The notes below the pieces were generated by a model that worked only from the letters and a program-made list of their open reading frames with translations, was not told the origin of the DNA and made no database searches. Made by a program: the position numbers and the translations under genes. 32,135 bases of DNA from Candidatus Woesearchaeota archaeon (GTDB lineage Archaea > Nanobdellota > Nanobdellia > Woesearchaeales > 21-14-0-10-32-9): NCBI GenBank assembly GCA_003560545.1, contig PWLK01000081.1:1-32135 (forward strand). The letters are read 5' to 3'. The first letter of the stretch is position 1, and each line of letters begins with the position of its first letter. Positions 1-7,614 of the stretch are shown here, in pieces.

Positions 1-550
1 CATTCAAGGCATCCAAAGAAACGTTATGCCTGGAAAGCACGTCTTTCATCCTGCCTTTTGAAAGGAACTGGCAGAACTGAGTTACGTTCTTAGGGCGCTG
101 AGTGTAACGGCACCGCTCAAAATCAATCAAGACAGGAACTGCTTCTCTTACAATTATATCCTTATGAGGATTAGTCATCTCGTACTTGTTAATGCCTAAC
201 AAATCCATCTTCCTGCACTGCACTAACACCTCAAGCAAAACATCCAGTAGTTCTTCCTTGGAAGCATTTTCCACCCATTTATTGAAAGGAACCCCTTCGA
301 CGAATTCACGCACAAGGAAATCATTTTCTTTATCGTAATAATAAAACTTGGGTCCAACGCCTGTCTCGTTCAGGGCCTTGTTAAACATGGCTTCGCCTGC
401 CACAGTATTATTAGCGTTGCTGCAAGGATTCCTGGATTTCAAAAGAAAAACTTTGCCATCCAGAACGGATTTGTAAACCACTCCCCGCTTGCCCTTAGCA
501 AAAAAATCTTTGTTCTCCCATAAAAGCTTTGCCTTGTCTTTCCAAGCCAT
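1..550 (-). CDS. Predicted Ser/Thr protein kinase, COG2112-like (3' end cut by window)
   Basis: At least 183 residues are visible before the window edge. Seen: a glycine-loop-like GKRGVVY at residues 20-26, a candidate ATP-binding Lys38, a helix-C Glu53, the segment EMTNPHKDIIV around 124-134 and VLIDFERCR at 140-148, where D143-F144-E145 sits in the place of the kinase DFG motif. The run NPHKxIIV followed by VLIDFERC and KNVTQF matches my memory of the archaeal COG2112 predicted kinases, distant relatives of RIO and Bud32 kinases. The substrate is unknown. The start ATG at 550 lies about 27 nt from a TATA-like element centred near 576, so the transcript is probably leaderless. It is divergent from the lipase-like gene at 604 and seems to share its promoter. 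Gene family is fairly sure; function is inferred. Confidence 0.75.
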   Translation of the reverse strand, partial: MAWKDKAKLLWENKDFFAKGKRGVVYKSVLDGKVFLLKSRNPCSNANNTVAGEAMFNKALNETGVGPKFYYYDKENDFLVREFVEGVPFNKWVENASKEELLDVLLEVLVQCRKMDLLGINKYEMTNPHKDIIVREAVPVLIDFERCRYTQRPKNVTQFCQFLSKGRMKDVLSRHNVSLDALN

Positions 551-570
551 GGCTTAAAAGAAAACCCAGA

Positions 571-581
571 TAAATATAAAT
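571..581. promoter_or_regulatory. Single TATA element between two divergent leaderless genes
   Basis: The 53-nt gap between the starts at 550 (minus) and 604 (plus) contains one obvious AT element, TAAATATAAAT. It reads as a TATA box in both directions and its centre is about 27 nt from each start codon. At the usual archaeal TATA-to-start distance, both transcripts would begin at or next to the initiator ATG. Confidence 0.6.
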
Positions 582-603
582 ATGCCTGTTAAAACATAAT
601 AGG

Positions 604-3108
604 ATGGCTGATAAAAAGAAAAGCTTTTGGTCCAAGCACAAAGTCTTGATTTCAGTAACCACGATACTATTCCTTGCATTCCTCTTTGTGTCAGCAGGGA
701 TTTACTTTAGGGTAAGCTTCTTGCTGCACGAGGAAATAATCATACAGGTAAGCCCCAGGTATTCCTCCCTGGAAGTAGAAAGAAATGAGTACAAAGAACA
801 AATGATAAGCGTGGAAGTCCAGAGCACGTGGATGTGCAACGCTGAATGCAACTACGAATTAAGAAATATTGGCACAGGAGAAATACTGGCCAGCAAAAAC
901 ATAACTGTTACCGGAAGCGAAAAAACGGAGCTGGAACATTGGTTTGGCACGGATGAATACGGGTACGGCCAGGATTATTATACGTACACAGTAACATGCA
1001 AAGCTATTCCTACAGTGCTATGCTCCGCTGAAAACCCTGAGAGAAAAAGGGTTTCTGTGATCACAGTCAACTACGAGCCCTCCAGAGATGAAAAAGAAGC
1101 AGAGGAGTTCCTGAGAGAAAGGTTTCAAAACCTGACTGCGCAGCTGAACACAGCTGACACCAACATTCTGACAGGCGAAGCCAGGCTAGAACAAATCAGC
1201 ATTAAGAAGGATGACTTGGAAGATCATGCGAATGACAGCAAGCAATTACTGAACGAAATAAGGTCAAGCATTGGAATTATCACTGGATCCTGGAACGAGA
1301 GTAACTTTCTGGGTGCAAAGCAAAATTACGAAGAGCTGAATGTATCAGGGGAAGCAGAAGAACTTGCCCGTACCACGAATACTTTTCTTGAAATGATATC
1401 TGAAAGGATAGAAACACATAACCAGGCAGTGCTGGTTTTAGACGAGATATACGATGACAGGGCTTTCACGAACAACTTGTTCGAGACAAGCAAAGCTAAC
1501 AATGATTTAACCCGTTTATTCCTGGATGCAACAACAAGTTATAATAGCTTAACCAAGAGTTTTAACACTGATGATTTCATTAGTTACGAGGAACTCATAA
1601 GCGATCTAAGCATGGTTAACGATTCGTTCAACGACGCAAAAGCCGAGTACGTTGAGGCTTATTTAAACAGCACGGAGGACTACTTAGACTTGTTCTTAGG
1701 AGAGTTCTCTGCTTGTATAAGCAACGCAGCTGGTTGTGAGCCTGAAGAGATTAGCAGCGTACTCCGCGAAAACGTATCTGTTACTGAAAGTTTTAGGCAT
1801 ACGAATAACAAATGCCTTACTGCAAGCAACGTGCTCGGCGAAACGAGCAGGATAACAAGTGAAAAACAAGAGGTTCTCGGGCAAATAGACAGCCAGATGA
1901 GAGCTGAAGCAGAAAAAGAAAAAAACAAGGTGATGCTTTCGGTAATCCTGAGGTATGAAGAAGAATTAATAGAGGGAGAACTTGAAAATACTTCTATGAT
2001 GGGAAGACTTCAAGAATACAAAGAGAATTTTGAAAGAGAATTAAACGAAACAACTATCACGAGTAACTACTACCCTTTTTCGTATAATGAATCGTTAAGA
2101 GAGTACTTTACACCAATTGATATGAGCAGGGTTGAACTATTAGATGAAAAATGCCTGCCTCCTAATGAAACACTTTTCTTCGAGGAACCATTGCGGGACC
2201 TGAAAGAGCAGCCTTATGATGTGGTTGAAAGCAACAAGACATATTCTTTGCCAGAGGTACTTGCTATGTGCTGCGCTTACAATGAATGCAGGCCTTGTTG
2301 TGAGCATGGATGTGAAAAGAATAATCCGTTAGTATTATTGCATGGCCACGCATTTATCGGAAGGCATACCCCTGAATACTCTGCGGATGCGTTCAACGAA
2401 ATGCTGGACTTTTTCTCAGAAGAGAAATTGTACCTTCCAATGTCAACTCTTACTCCTGAGAAAAGGTTTCTTGAAACAAGAACCGGTGACCTCGGAAGAA
2501 ATCATAAGCCTATAGCTATGAAAGCAACTTATTATTATATTGCTTACGTTGACGGCCCTGGCTACACCACTATTATAAGCAAGAGCGAGAACATAGACAC
2601 GTATGCTATACGGCTTGAAGAGATGATAACCTGGCTGAAAAATGCTACTGGCTCAGAAGAAGTTGATATAGTCGCGCATTCCATGGGAGGCTTAGTAGTC
2701 AGGAGGTACTTGCAAGTGTTCGGGGAGGAGAGTGTTGACAGGGTTATCATGATAGGCACTCCTAACCATGGGATTACGCCTGTGATTGGAAGGCTTTGCA
2801 GCGTGTTCGGAGAAGAAAGGGAGTGCAGGGACATGGAAGAGGGAAGCGCGTTTATGAATACTTTAAACCAGCCAGAGCATATTCCTGGGAACGTGGAATT
2901 GCACACGATAAGAGGGGAAGGATGCCGTATGGAAGGGGGAACCGGGGACGGGATAGTGTTAGGTGAACGCGTCCCATTGGATTACGCTGAAAACCATGTT
3001 ATCAGGAGGGATTGTGATATCTTACAAGAAAACATGCATACAGACATGCTGAGCCCGGAGAAATACCCTGAGGTATACGAACTGATAACAAGGATACTTC
3101 TAAGATAA
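604..3108 (+). CDS. Membrane-anchored protein with coiled-coil stalk and C-terminal lipase-like alpha/beta hydrolase
   Basis: 834 residues. Seen: a basic N-terminus and one hydrophobic anchor at about 13-35; a region with paired cysteines at about 75-145; a long Glu/Lys/Asn-rich helical stretch at about 160-520 with many N-x-S/T sequons; a cysteine cluster C556, C557, C562, C565, C566, C570; and a C-terminal hydrolase domain. The hydrolase has LLHGH (His580-Gly581-His582, oxyanion region), the nucleophile elbow AHSMGG with Ser693, a likely Asp782 in GDG and His812 in NMHTDM. This is the pattern of COG1075/PGAP1-like lipases and esterases. The anchor plus sequons suggest the enzyme domain faces outside on a stalk, perhaps acting on lipids or lipid-linked molecules; the substrate is not known. 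The start is leaderless behind the TATA box at 571. The 3' end overlaps the convergent methyltransferase gene by 9 nt. Confidence 0.75.
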   Translation: MADKKKSFWSKHKVLISVTTILFLAFLFVSAGIYFRVSFLLHEEIIIQVSPRYSSLEVERNEYKEQMISVEVQSTWMCNAECNYELRNIGTGEILASKNITVTGSEKTELEHWFGTDEYGYGQDYYTYTVTCKAIPTVLCSAENPERKRVSVITVNYEPSRDEKEAEEFLRERFQNLTAQLNTADTNILTGEARLEQISIKKDDLEDHANDSKQLLNEIRSSIGIITGSWNESNFLGAKQNYEELNVSGEAEELARTTNTFLEMISERIETHNQAVLVLDEIYDDRAFTNNLFETSKANNDLTRLFLDATTSYNSLTKSFNTDDFISYEELISDLSMVNDSFNDAKAEYVEAYLNSTEDYLDLFLGEFSACISNAAGCEPEEISSVLRENVSVTESFRHTNNKCLTASNVLGETSRITSEKQEVLGQIDSQMRAEAEKEKNKVMLSVILRYEEELIEGELENTSMMGRLQEYKENFERELNETTITSNYYPFSYNESLREYFTPIDMSRVELLDEKCLPPNETLFFEEPLRDLKEQPYDVVESNKTYSLPEVLAMCCAYNECRPCCEHGCEKNNPLVLLHGHAFIGRHTPEYSADAFNEMLDFFSEEKLYLPMSTLTPEKRFLETRTGDLGRNHKPIAMKATYYYIAYVDGPGYTTIISKSENIDTYAIRLEEMITWLKNATGSEEVDIVAHSMGGLVVRRYLQVFGEESVDRVIMIGTPNHGITPVIGRLCSVFGEERECRDMEEGSAFMNTLNQPEHIPGNVELHTIRGEGCRMEGGTGDGIVLGERVPLDYAENHVIRRDCDILQENMHTDMLSPEKYPEVYELITRILLR

Positions 3109-3654
3109 TCGAGCTTTGTAAATAAGGATGTCTTCAAAAAAGAAATGTTTCTTTCCAATAACCTCGAATCTGTATTTTAATTCTTTCAACTTCCTTTCAA
3201 GAAACGGAATATCTGCGGTTGAGCTTGCAACAAAGAACACAACGCCGTTCTCTGAAAGAAACTCTTTGGCCTGCTCCAAGAACTCAACGGTTACCTCAAC
3301 GCCTTTCCTCCCGCCATGCAAGGACTCATCATAATAATCATCCTCCCCTAAGGGAAGGTATGGTGGGTTAAAAACGATTAAGTCCGCCTTAACACCAGGG
3401 AATTCTTTGAACAAATCACTCTTAAAAACGTTTACATTACCCGCGTTAGCTGAATCAAGTTTTTGCTTTGCAGCTTTTACTGCTTCAGCATCGATATCGC
3501 AGGCAAAAATTTTTTCGGAGAAAGAAGACAACGCTAAAGCAATGATACCGGAACCTGTACCTATATCAACAGAAACCCCTATTTTTTTACCTTTGAACTG
3601 TTCGAGTAATTTATCGCGTAAAAGAAAAGAATCTTCCCTTGGCTCGTACACCAT
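3100..3654 (-). CDS. HemK/PrmC-like N5-glutamine methyltransferase (aRF1-type)
   Basis: 184 residues. Seen: the N-terminal signature MVYEPREDSFLL typical of archaeal and eukaryotic HemK2/Mtq2 proteins, an SAM-binding glycine motif VDIGTGSGIIALAL near residue 30, an acidic residue in FACDID, and the diagnostic FNPPYLP motif near residue 95 that holds the target glutamine amide. Family members methylate the glutamine of the GGQ motif in class I release factors, in archaea and eukaryotes with a Trm112 partner, which is not in this window. The start has a GAGGAG Shine-Dalgarno located in the last codons of the upstream winged-helix gene. Only 3 nt separate the two genes, so they form an operon. 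Confident on family, moderate on the exact substrate. Confidence 0.85.
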   Translation of the reverse strand: MVYEPREDSFLLRDKLLEQFKGKKIGVSVDIGTGSGIIALALSSFSEKIFACDIDAEAVKAAKQKLDSANAGNVNVFKSDLFKEFPGVKADLIVFNPPYLPLGEDDYYDESLHGGRKGVEVTVEFLEQAKEFLSENGVVFFVASSTADIPFLERKLKELKYRFEVIGKKHFFFEDILIYKARLS

Positions 3655-3657
3655 GAA

Positions 3658-4149
3658 TTACTCCTCTTCCTTTCCTTCTTCAACATTCCGAAAAGCAATA
3701 TCTGCTTCAACGAAATACTCCCTTACACGAGAAATAATAGAATCAAGATAATACTTTTCAATCTTCTCAGAGAACAACTCCGACAAAGAAGCATTCTCAT
3801 TAATCCTATAATAATTACCAATCCTCTCCACCAACAACAAATCCCTCAACCTCAAAACCTGCCTCCTAATATTACTAGGAGCAACACCCAACAAAGGCAA
3901 GCCTTTCTCTTCCCTTAAACCTATTACTTTTTTTTCAATCTCAGTACTAGTCAAACCATCCGAAGAACGACTTTCCAATAAAACAAGAAAAACATCCACC
4001 ACGACATCCCTGGAATCACCGGGCTGCAACAAGCCAATACTCAAACAAAGCTTCCTAACCAACTCCCTCTTCTCCAAGCCACCAGGCCGCTCATACTTCC
4101 TAAGAGTAACCTCGGACAACGGAGTATCCCTTGAAATCAACTTAGCCAT
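3658..4149 (-). CDS. Winged-helix DNA-binding protein, putative transcriptional regulator
   Basis: 163 residues from the ATG at 4149. An in-frame ATG at 4176 would add nine residues, but the TATA box at 4175-4184 overlaps it, so the shorter, nearly leaderless start is preferred. Seen: a helical N-terminus; a middle region with TSTEIEKKV (helix 2), then APSNIRRQVLRLRDLLLVERIGNYYRI, which looks like a recognition helix followed by the wing of an MarR/ArsR-like fold; and a helical, acidic C-terminus ending in repeated Glu. No enzymatic motif is visible. It sits next to the pilin-like genes on the same strand and upstream of the HemK-like gene. A role in controlling the neighbouring pilin promoters is only a guess. 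Confidence 0.6.
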   Translation of the reverse strand: MAKLISRDTPLSEVTLRKYERPGGLEKRELVRKLCLSIGLLQPGDSRDVVVDVFLVLLESRSSDGLTSTEIEKKVIGLREEKGLPLLGVAPSNIRRQVLRLRDLLLVERIGNYYRINENASLSELFSEKIEKYYLDSIISRVREYFVEADIAFRNVEEGKEEE

Positions 4150-4174
4150 AATAAAATGAAAAGAAACCAAGTAC

Positions 4175-4184
4175 AATATAAATA
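4175..4184 (-). promoter_or_regulatory. TATA box of the winged-helix gene
   Basis: On the minus strand this reads ATTTATATTG, centred about 30 nt upstream of the ATG at 4149. It decides the start: transcription would begin near 4152, downstream of the longer in-frame ATG at 4176. Confidence 0.55.
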
Positions 4185-4191
4185 TTTCTAC

Positions 4192-4641
4192 TCACCTAGG
4201 CCTGCCAGTAATAGAACCCGTGACACGCCTCTCAAACAAATAACCATCAGGAACGTAATCAAGATTAACCCTTACATTAACCAAGTCACCACCAAAAACA
4301 AAATCTGTATCACAATGAACGAATTCACGGCCACCAGAAGAAATAACCACACTCAAATCTTCCTCGTAAGACTGGCCCTCGAAAACGCATTCCACGCCCT
4401 CAACGGTTACCTGAGCACCAGCCATATTCCTAAGAGACATATTAACCAAGCCATCACTAGTAACCTGGAACTCCTCGCAAATAAAATCCTCTGTAAAAGT
4501 ACAACTGTCAGGAACCAAATGCTGTGGGTTAGGAAAAAAAACTAGGTACATCGCGCCTATCACGATAGCTGCAGCGATCATAGCCCAGCCATAAGTAGTA
4601 AGATACTCAATCGCTGCCTGACCCTTCCTATCCTCTAACAT
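4192..4641 (-). CDS. Class III signal-peptide pilin-like protein B (KGQ type)
   Basis: 149 residues. Seen: a short basic head MLEDRK, then KGQAAIEYLTTYGWA leading into a hydrophobic helix to about residue 32, then a beta-rich secreted domain. The KGQ-x-x-x-E-Y/F pattern is that of archaeal class III signal peptides, where a type IV prepilin peptidase cuts between Gly and Gln and the helix packs into the filament. Four cysteines (PDSC, FICEEF, VECVF, VHCD) fall at positions matching its neighbour at 4692-5192, so the two are tandem paralogues. The start has GGAG about 8 nt upstream. It lies 50 nt downstream of its paralogue, across three T-tracts (4653-4682), and probably depends on that gene's promoter with reduced read-through. 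Confidence 0.75.
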   Translation of the reverse strand: MLEDRKGQAAIEYLTTYGWAMIAAAIVIGAMYLVFFPNPQHLVPDSCTFTEDFICEEFQVTSDGLVNMSLRNMAGAQVTVEGVECVFEGQSYEEDLSVVISSGGREFVHCDTDFVFGGDLVNVRVNLDYVPDGYLFERRVTGSITGRPR

Positions 4642-4652
4642 CTTCCAACTCC

Positions 4653-4682
4653 AAAAAAAAGGCTAAAAAAAGAGAAAAAAAA
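4653..4682 (-). terminator. Three T-tracts between tandem pilin-like genes (partial terminator)
   Basis: On the minus strand, runs of T8, T7 and T8 occupy almost the whole gap between the two pilin-like genes (plus-strand A runs 4653-4660, 4665-4671 and 4675-4682). Archaeal polymerases terminate at T-runs without a hairpin, so this probably lowers expression of the downstream copy. Confidence 0.55.
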
Positions 4683-4691
4683 TTTGCTTTA

Positions 4692-5192
4692 TTATTCTCG
4701 CACTGTAGCCGTAATCGTGCCAGAGGCCGTACTATCAAAAGAACCTCCTGACCTCCTATGGTCAAACTCAAAAGCAAGCCTTGCTTTCTCGCCAGGAGAT
4801 GCTTGGACGTCATCTACATCGCAGTGCAGGAAGAACCTTCCACCATCAGCAATCCTGCCATCAGTTATTTCATCAACGGCACCAGCCTCGCTATAAAAAC
4901 CACAAGAACCACTTACGATAGAGTCCCCAGCTATGTTTACATCTCCACCACTAAGTTCTCTGGTACCACCCATGTTGTTAATAAGGCTAATATCAACAGA
5001 ATTCTCAGTTACCTCGAATTCTTCACATGTAAATCCGCTTGTAATTGAACAGCTGTCGGGGATTAACTGCTGAGGGTTTAAAACGCCGAAGTATGCTAAT
5101 GCTCCGATCATAACCAATATAACCATAAACGCCCAACCGTATGTTGTTAAGAACTCCAGGGCTGCTTGGCCTTTTCTTTGTTTAATAACCAT
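4692..5192 (-). CDS. Class III signal-peptide pilin-like protein A (KGQ type)
   Basis: 166 residues. Seen: MVIKQR, then KGQAALEFLTTYGWA continuing into a hydrophobic helix to about residue 34, then PQQLIPDSC, FTCEEF, GSCGF and FLHCD, which line up with the four cysteines of the downstream paralogue. By family this is a type IV pilin-like subunit cut after the Gly of KG and placed at the cell surface; the repeated cysteines suggest two conserved disulfides. The start ATG at 5192 has GAGAGGTG upstream. The promoter at 5231-5258 carries a 12-bp element identical to one in front of the pilin-like operon at 7615. It is divergent from the moxR-like gene, from which it is separated by 172 nt. Confidence 0.75.
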   Translation of the reverse strand: MVIKQRKGQAALEFLTTYGWAFMVILVMIGALAYFGVLNPQQLIPDSCSITSGFTCEEFEVTENSVDISLINNMGGTRELSGGDVNIAGDSIVSGSCGFYSEAGAVDEITDGRIADGGRFFLHCDVDDVQASPGEKARLAFEFDHRRSGGSFDSTASGTITATVRE

Positions 5193-5230
5193 TTGTGCTT
5201 ACACCTCTCACAAAATTTTTTTTATTCGGA

Positions 5231-5258
5231 TAAAACCCGTTGGTTTATCTTAATATAA
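5231..5258 (-). promoter_or_regulatory. Pilin A promoter: TATA plus shared element CAACGGGTTTTA
   Basis: On the minus strand TTATATTA (5258-5251) is followed after 8 nt by CAACGGGTTTTA (5242-5231). The same 12 bases occur at 7575-7586, 7 nt after the TATA of the plus-strand pilin-like operon. The position between TATA and the expected transcription start suits an operator. Confidence 0.5.
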
Positions 5259-5315
5259 CATTACTCCTTTAATTACTCATATTTAAAGTTTTCTACTATT
5301 ATTATTTGAGTAAAG

Positions 5316-5325
5316 TATTTATAAG
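5316..5325 (+). promoter_or_regulatory. TATA box of the moxR-VWA operon
   Basis: TATTTATAAG lies about 45 nt upstream of the moxR start and 23 nt upstream of a GGAGG Shine-Dalgarno (5349-5353). The expected transcript start is near 5345, giving a short leader that contains the ribosome-binding site. Confidence 0.5.
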
Positions 5326-5364
5326 CAACGCTCTTACCAACTCTATTTGGAGGATTGATGGCTT

Positions 5365-6321
5365 ATGAATAATGATTTTGCTTATGAAAAAGAAGTTGTT
5401 TCAAAGAAAATAGAAGAAGTTATAGGACAAGAAGATGTTAAGAAGCAGTTGAAATCTGCTATTCTTATGAGGCGCCACGTGATAATCGTAGGTCCTCCAG
5501 GGATTGGAAAGACTACTCTTGCAAGGAGTATAGCAAGGATACTTCCTAAGAGGAAAAAGGTTAATGAAGAAACTAAAGAGGAAGTTGAGAAAGAACCTGT
5601 TTTTGTGAGGGTTCAGGGCAGCCCTGACCTGACCGCTGAAGACTTAATAGGAGATATTGATCCTGTTAAGGCGTTGAAGTACGGACCTCTTTCAAAGGAA
5701 GCTTTTACCCCGGGTAAATTGTTTAAGGCAGATGGAGGAATACTTTTTTTTGACGAGGTAAACAGGTGCAGTGAAAAGCTTCAGAACTCGTTGTTACAGG
5801 CTTTGGAGGAGAGAAAGGCTACTATTGGGAGTTACGATGTGGACTTAGACGCGGATTTTATATTCATAGGAACTATGAACCCAGAGGAAGCAGCCACTGA
5901 ACCTTTAAGCGATGTATTCCTTGACAGGTTTGACTTGATATACATGAAGCCGCCTGCTTCTATTGATGAAGAGCTTGAAATAGTAGACTTGAAAGGAAGG
6001 AAACTCACAGGGTTCCCAGAAGACTTGTTGGCTAAGACTATTGCGTTCATAAGAAACCTTAGGTCTAGTAAGGACTTGGAGAAACATCCTTCGGTGAGGG
6101 CCAGCCTTGGTATATATGAGAGGGCGCAGAGCAATGCTTACCTTGACAAAAGGAAAGAGGTAAATGTTAATGACGTGCAGGAAGCAATGGTTTCAGTTTT
6201 AAGCCACCGGATTCGTTTAAAGCCTTCTTTGAAGTATTTGAAGAGTGCTTCTGAGTACGTAGCAGAGCAATTCTCAGAGTTCGCGGAAGACGAAAAAATC
6301 ACAAAGGGTGGTGGCCCGTAG
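5365..6321 (+). CDS. MoxR-family AAA+ ATPase
   Basis: 318 residues. Seen: GQEDVKKQL at 21-29, Walker A GPPGIGKTT at 43-51, the MoxR feature GSPDLTAEDLIGDIDP at about 85-100, Walker B ILFFDEVNR at 126-134, sensor 1 in FIGTMNP, and an arginine-finger-like VFLDRFD. Length and domain order fit MoxR ATPases, which act with VWA-domain partners as chaperones for metal-centre insertion or assembly of protein complexes. The next gene encodes such a VWA protein and overlaps this one by 14 nt, so the two are translationally coupled. GGAGG ends 11 nt before this ATG. An out-of-frame ATG at 5358 starts a four-codon ORF (MAYE) whose stop overlaps this start region. The client is unknown, but genes on both sides encode pilin-like proteins. 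Confidence 0.85.
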   Translation: MNNDFAYEKEVVSKKIEEVIGQEDVKKQLKSAILMRRHVIIVGPPGIGKTTLARSIARILPKRKKVNEETKEEVEKEPVFVRVQGSPDLTAEDLIGDIDPVKALKYGPLSKEAFTPGKLFKADGGILFFDEVNRCSEKLQNSLLQALEERKATIGSYDVDLDADFIFIGTMNPEEAATEPLSDVFLDRFDLIYMKPPASIDEELEIVDLKGRKLTGFPEDLLAKTIAFIRNLRSSKDLEKHPSVRASLGIYERAQSNAYLDKRKEVNVNDVQEAMVSVLSHRIRLKPSLKYLKSASEYVAEQFSEFAEDEKITKGGGP

Positions 6322-7549
6322 CAGGGAGCAAAGCTTTACCAGTGAGGAAACAGAATTCTTAAAGCAGGAAGACAGGACTAGTGTTGAGAAGGGCAGTGCT
6401 GAAGAACTGCAAGGCAAGCTTGGCAAGGATAACAGGGAAGATAAGTTAATGCACACCGTTATGGATGTGGACAAGGACAAGGTTGAAAAAGCCTCTGTTT
6501 TAACTGATGCTATAAACAATAATATTTCTAGCTTTACACCCGACCTTTCTTTTGAGCAAATGGTAAACAATTACAGGAATGCAAAGAAACTAATGGGAGA
6601 AACACTTATCCGTGAGCTAACAGGTTACGCGCCGGGATTCGTGGAAAAAAATATTCGTGTGCCCGAGTTTCAAAGGGAGTTAAAGGAAAGGATAAAGCAA
6701 AACACGGATAAGCTCAAAAAAGAAGGCCTCCTGGATTCTAAAGGATTCATAACAGACCAAGCCTATGACTACGAAGCACTAAGCATGCTCTCCGAGGAAC
6801 TAGATGAACTCGAAGGTAAAGGATTATTGGGCAGGAAGGAGAGCAGGAAGCGAAGTGAGTACGGCGAAAAACAAGACACCAGGCGTTATAAGAAAGGGGA
6901 TAAGTTCAGGAACGTATCCTGGAGGCACACCGTAAATAAAAGCATGAGGCGAGGGCACAATGAACTAGAGAAAGAAGACTTCGTAGTACATGAAAAAATG
7001 GCGAAAGGAAAAGTGAACATAATCTACGCGCTTGACAATTCCGGGAGCATGAAAGGAGACAAGATAAAAGTAGCGAAGAAATCAGGGATTGCCCTGGCAT
7101 ACAAAGCAACACAGCACAACGACAAAACCGGGCTAATAGTATTTAACTCAAAGATAGACAACGCAATAACCCCAACGCATGACTTTGAAACCATCCTAAG
7201 AGAAATAGCAAGAATAAAAACAACTGGAGAAACAGACATCGCACTATGCATCCACAAAGCACTCGAATTATACCCGAACAGCAAAGAAACCAATCACTTA
7301 ATACTACTAACCGATGCGTTGCAAACCCTTGGGAAGAAACCCGAAAAAAAAGTCCTTGAAACAGCATCCAGGGCGGCAAGCGCAAACGTAAGCATATCCA
7401 TCATCGGGATAAACATGGACAGGAAAGGAGAAGAACTCGCCAGGAAAATCGCAGACATAAGCAAAGGCACGCTATACAAAATAAGAAACCTGGAAGAAAT
7501 AGACAGCATAATCCTGGAAGACTACTACCAAACAAAAACACACCTCTAA
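6308..7549 (+). CDS. VWA-domain protein, partner of the MoxR ATPase
   Basis: 413 residues from GTG at 6308 (a second in-frame GTG follows at 6311). Seen: a charged helical N-terminal half; a basic stretch TRRYKKGDKFRNVSWRHTV before the VWA domain; and a C-terminal VWA domain starting near residue 236, with MIDAS residues D243-N-S245-G-S247, a Thr in TTGETD near 306 and an Asp in LLTDALQ near 336. All MIDAS positions look intact, so it should bind Mg2+ and a protein ligand. There is no signal peptide, so it is cytosolic. The architecture (helical region then C-terminal VWA) resembles CoxE/ViaA-type partners. Base composition changes inside the gene: the first part is balanced, while from about 6700 the coding strand becomes rich in A and C. 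Confidence 0.8.
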   Translation: MVARSREQSFTSEETEFLKQEDRTSVEKGSAEELQGKLGKDNREDKLMHTVMDVDKDKVEKASVLTDAINNNISSFTPDLSFEQMVNNYRNAKKLMGETLIRELTGYAPGFVEKNIRVPEFQRELKERIKQNTDKLKKEGLLDSKGFITDQAYDYEALSMLSEELDELEGKGLLGRKESRKRSEYGEKQDTRRYKKGDKFRNVSWRHTVNKSMRRGHNELEKEDFVVHEKMAKGKVNIIYALDNSGSMKGDKIKVAKKSGIALAYKATQHNDKTGLIVFNSKIDNAITPTHDFETILREIARIKTTGETDIALCIHKALELYPNSKETNHLILLTDALQTLGKKPEKKVLETASRAASANVSISIIGINMDRKGEELARKIADISKGTLYKIRNLEEIDSIILEDYYQTKTHL

Positions 7550-7559
7550 AAATAGAAAA

Positions 7560-7586
7560 TTATATAAATAAAAACAACGGGTTTTA
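7560..7586 (+). promoter_or_regulatory. Promoter of the pilin-like operon: TATA plus shared element CAACGGGTTTTA
   Basis: TTATATAA (7560-7567) is followed after 7 nt by CAACGGGTTTTA (7575-7586), identical to the element in the divergent pilin A promoter. A GAGGTG Shine-Dalgarno at 7604-7609 precedes the TTG start at 7615. Confidence 0.5.
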
Positions 7587-7614
7587 ACACATTATAGTTA
7601 AAAGAGGTGCTAAC

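Noticed and set aside
6300..6330. Possible frameshift or fusion between moxR and VWA
   Set aside because: The 14-nt overlap with separate start and stop is normal for this coupled pair, and both proteins are full length.
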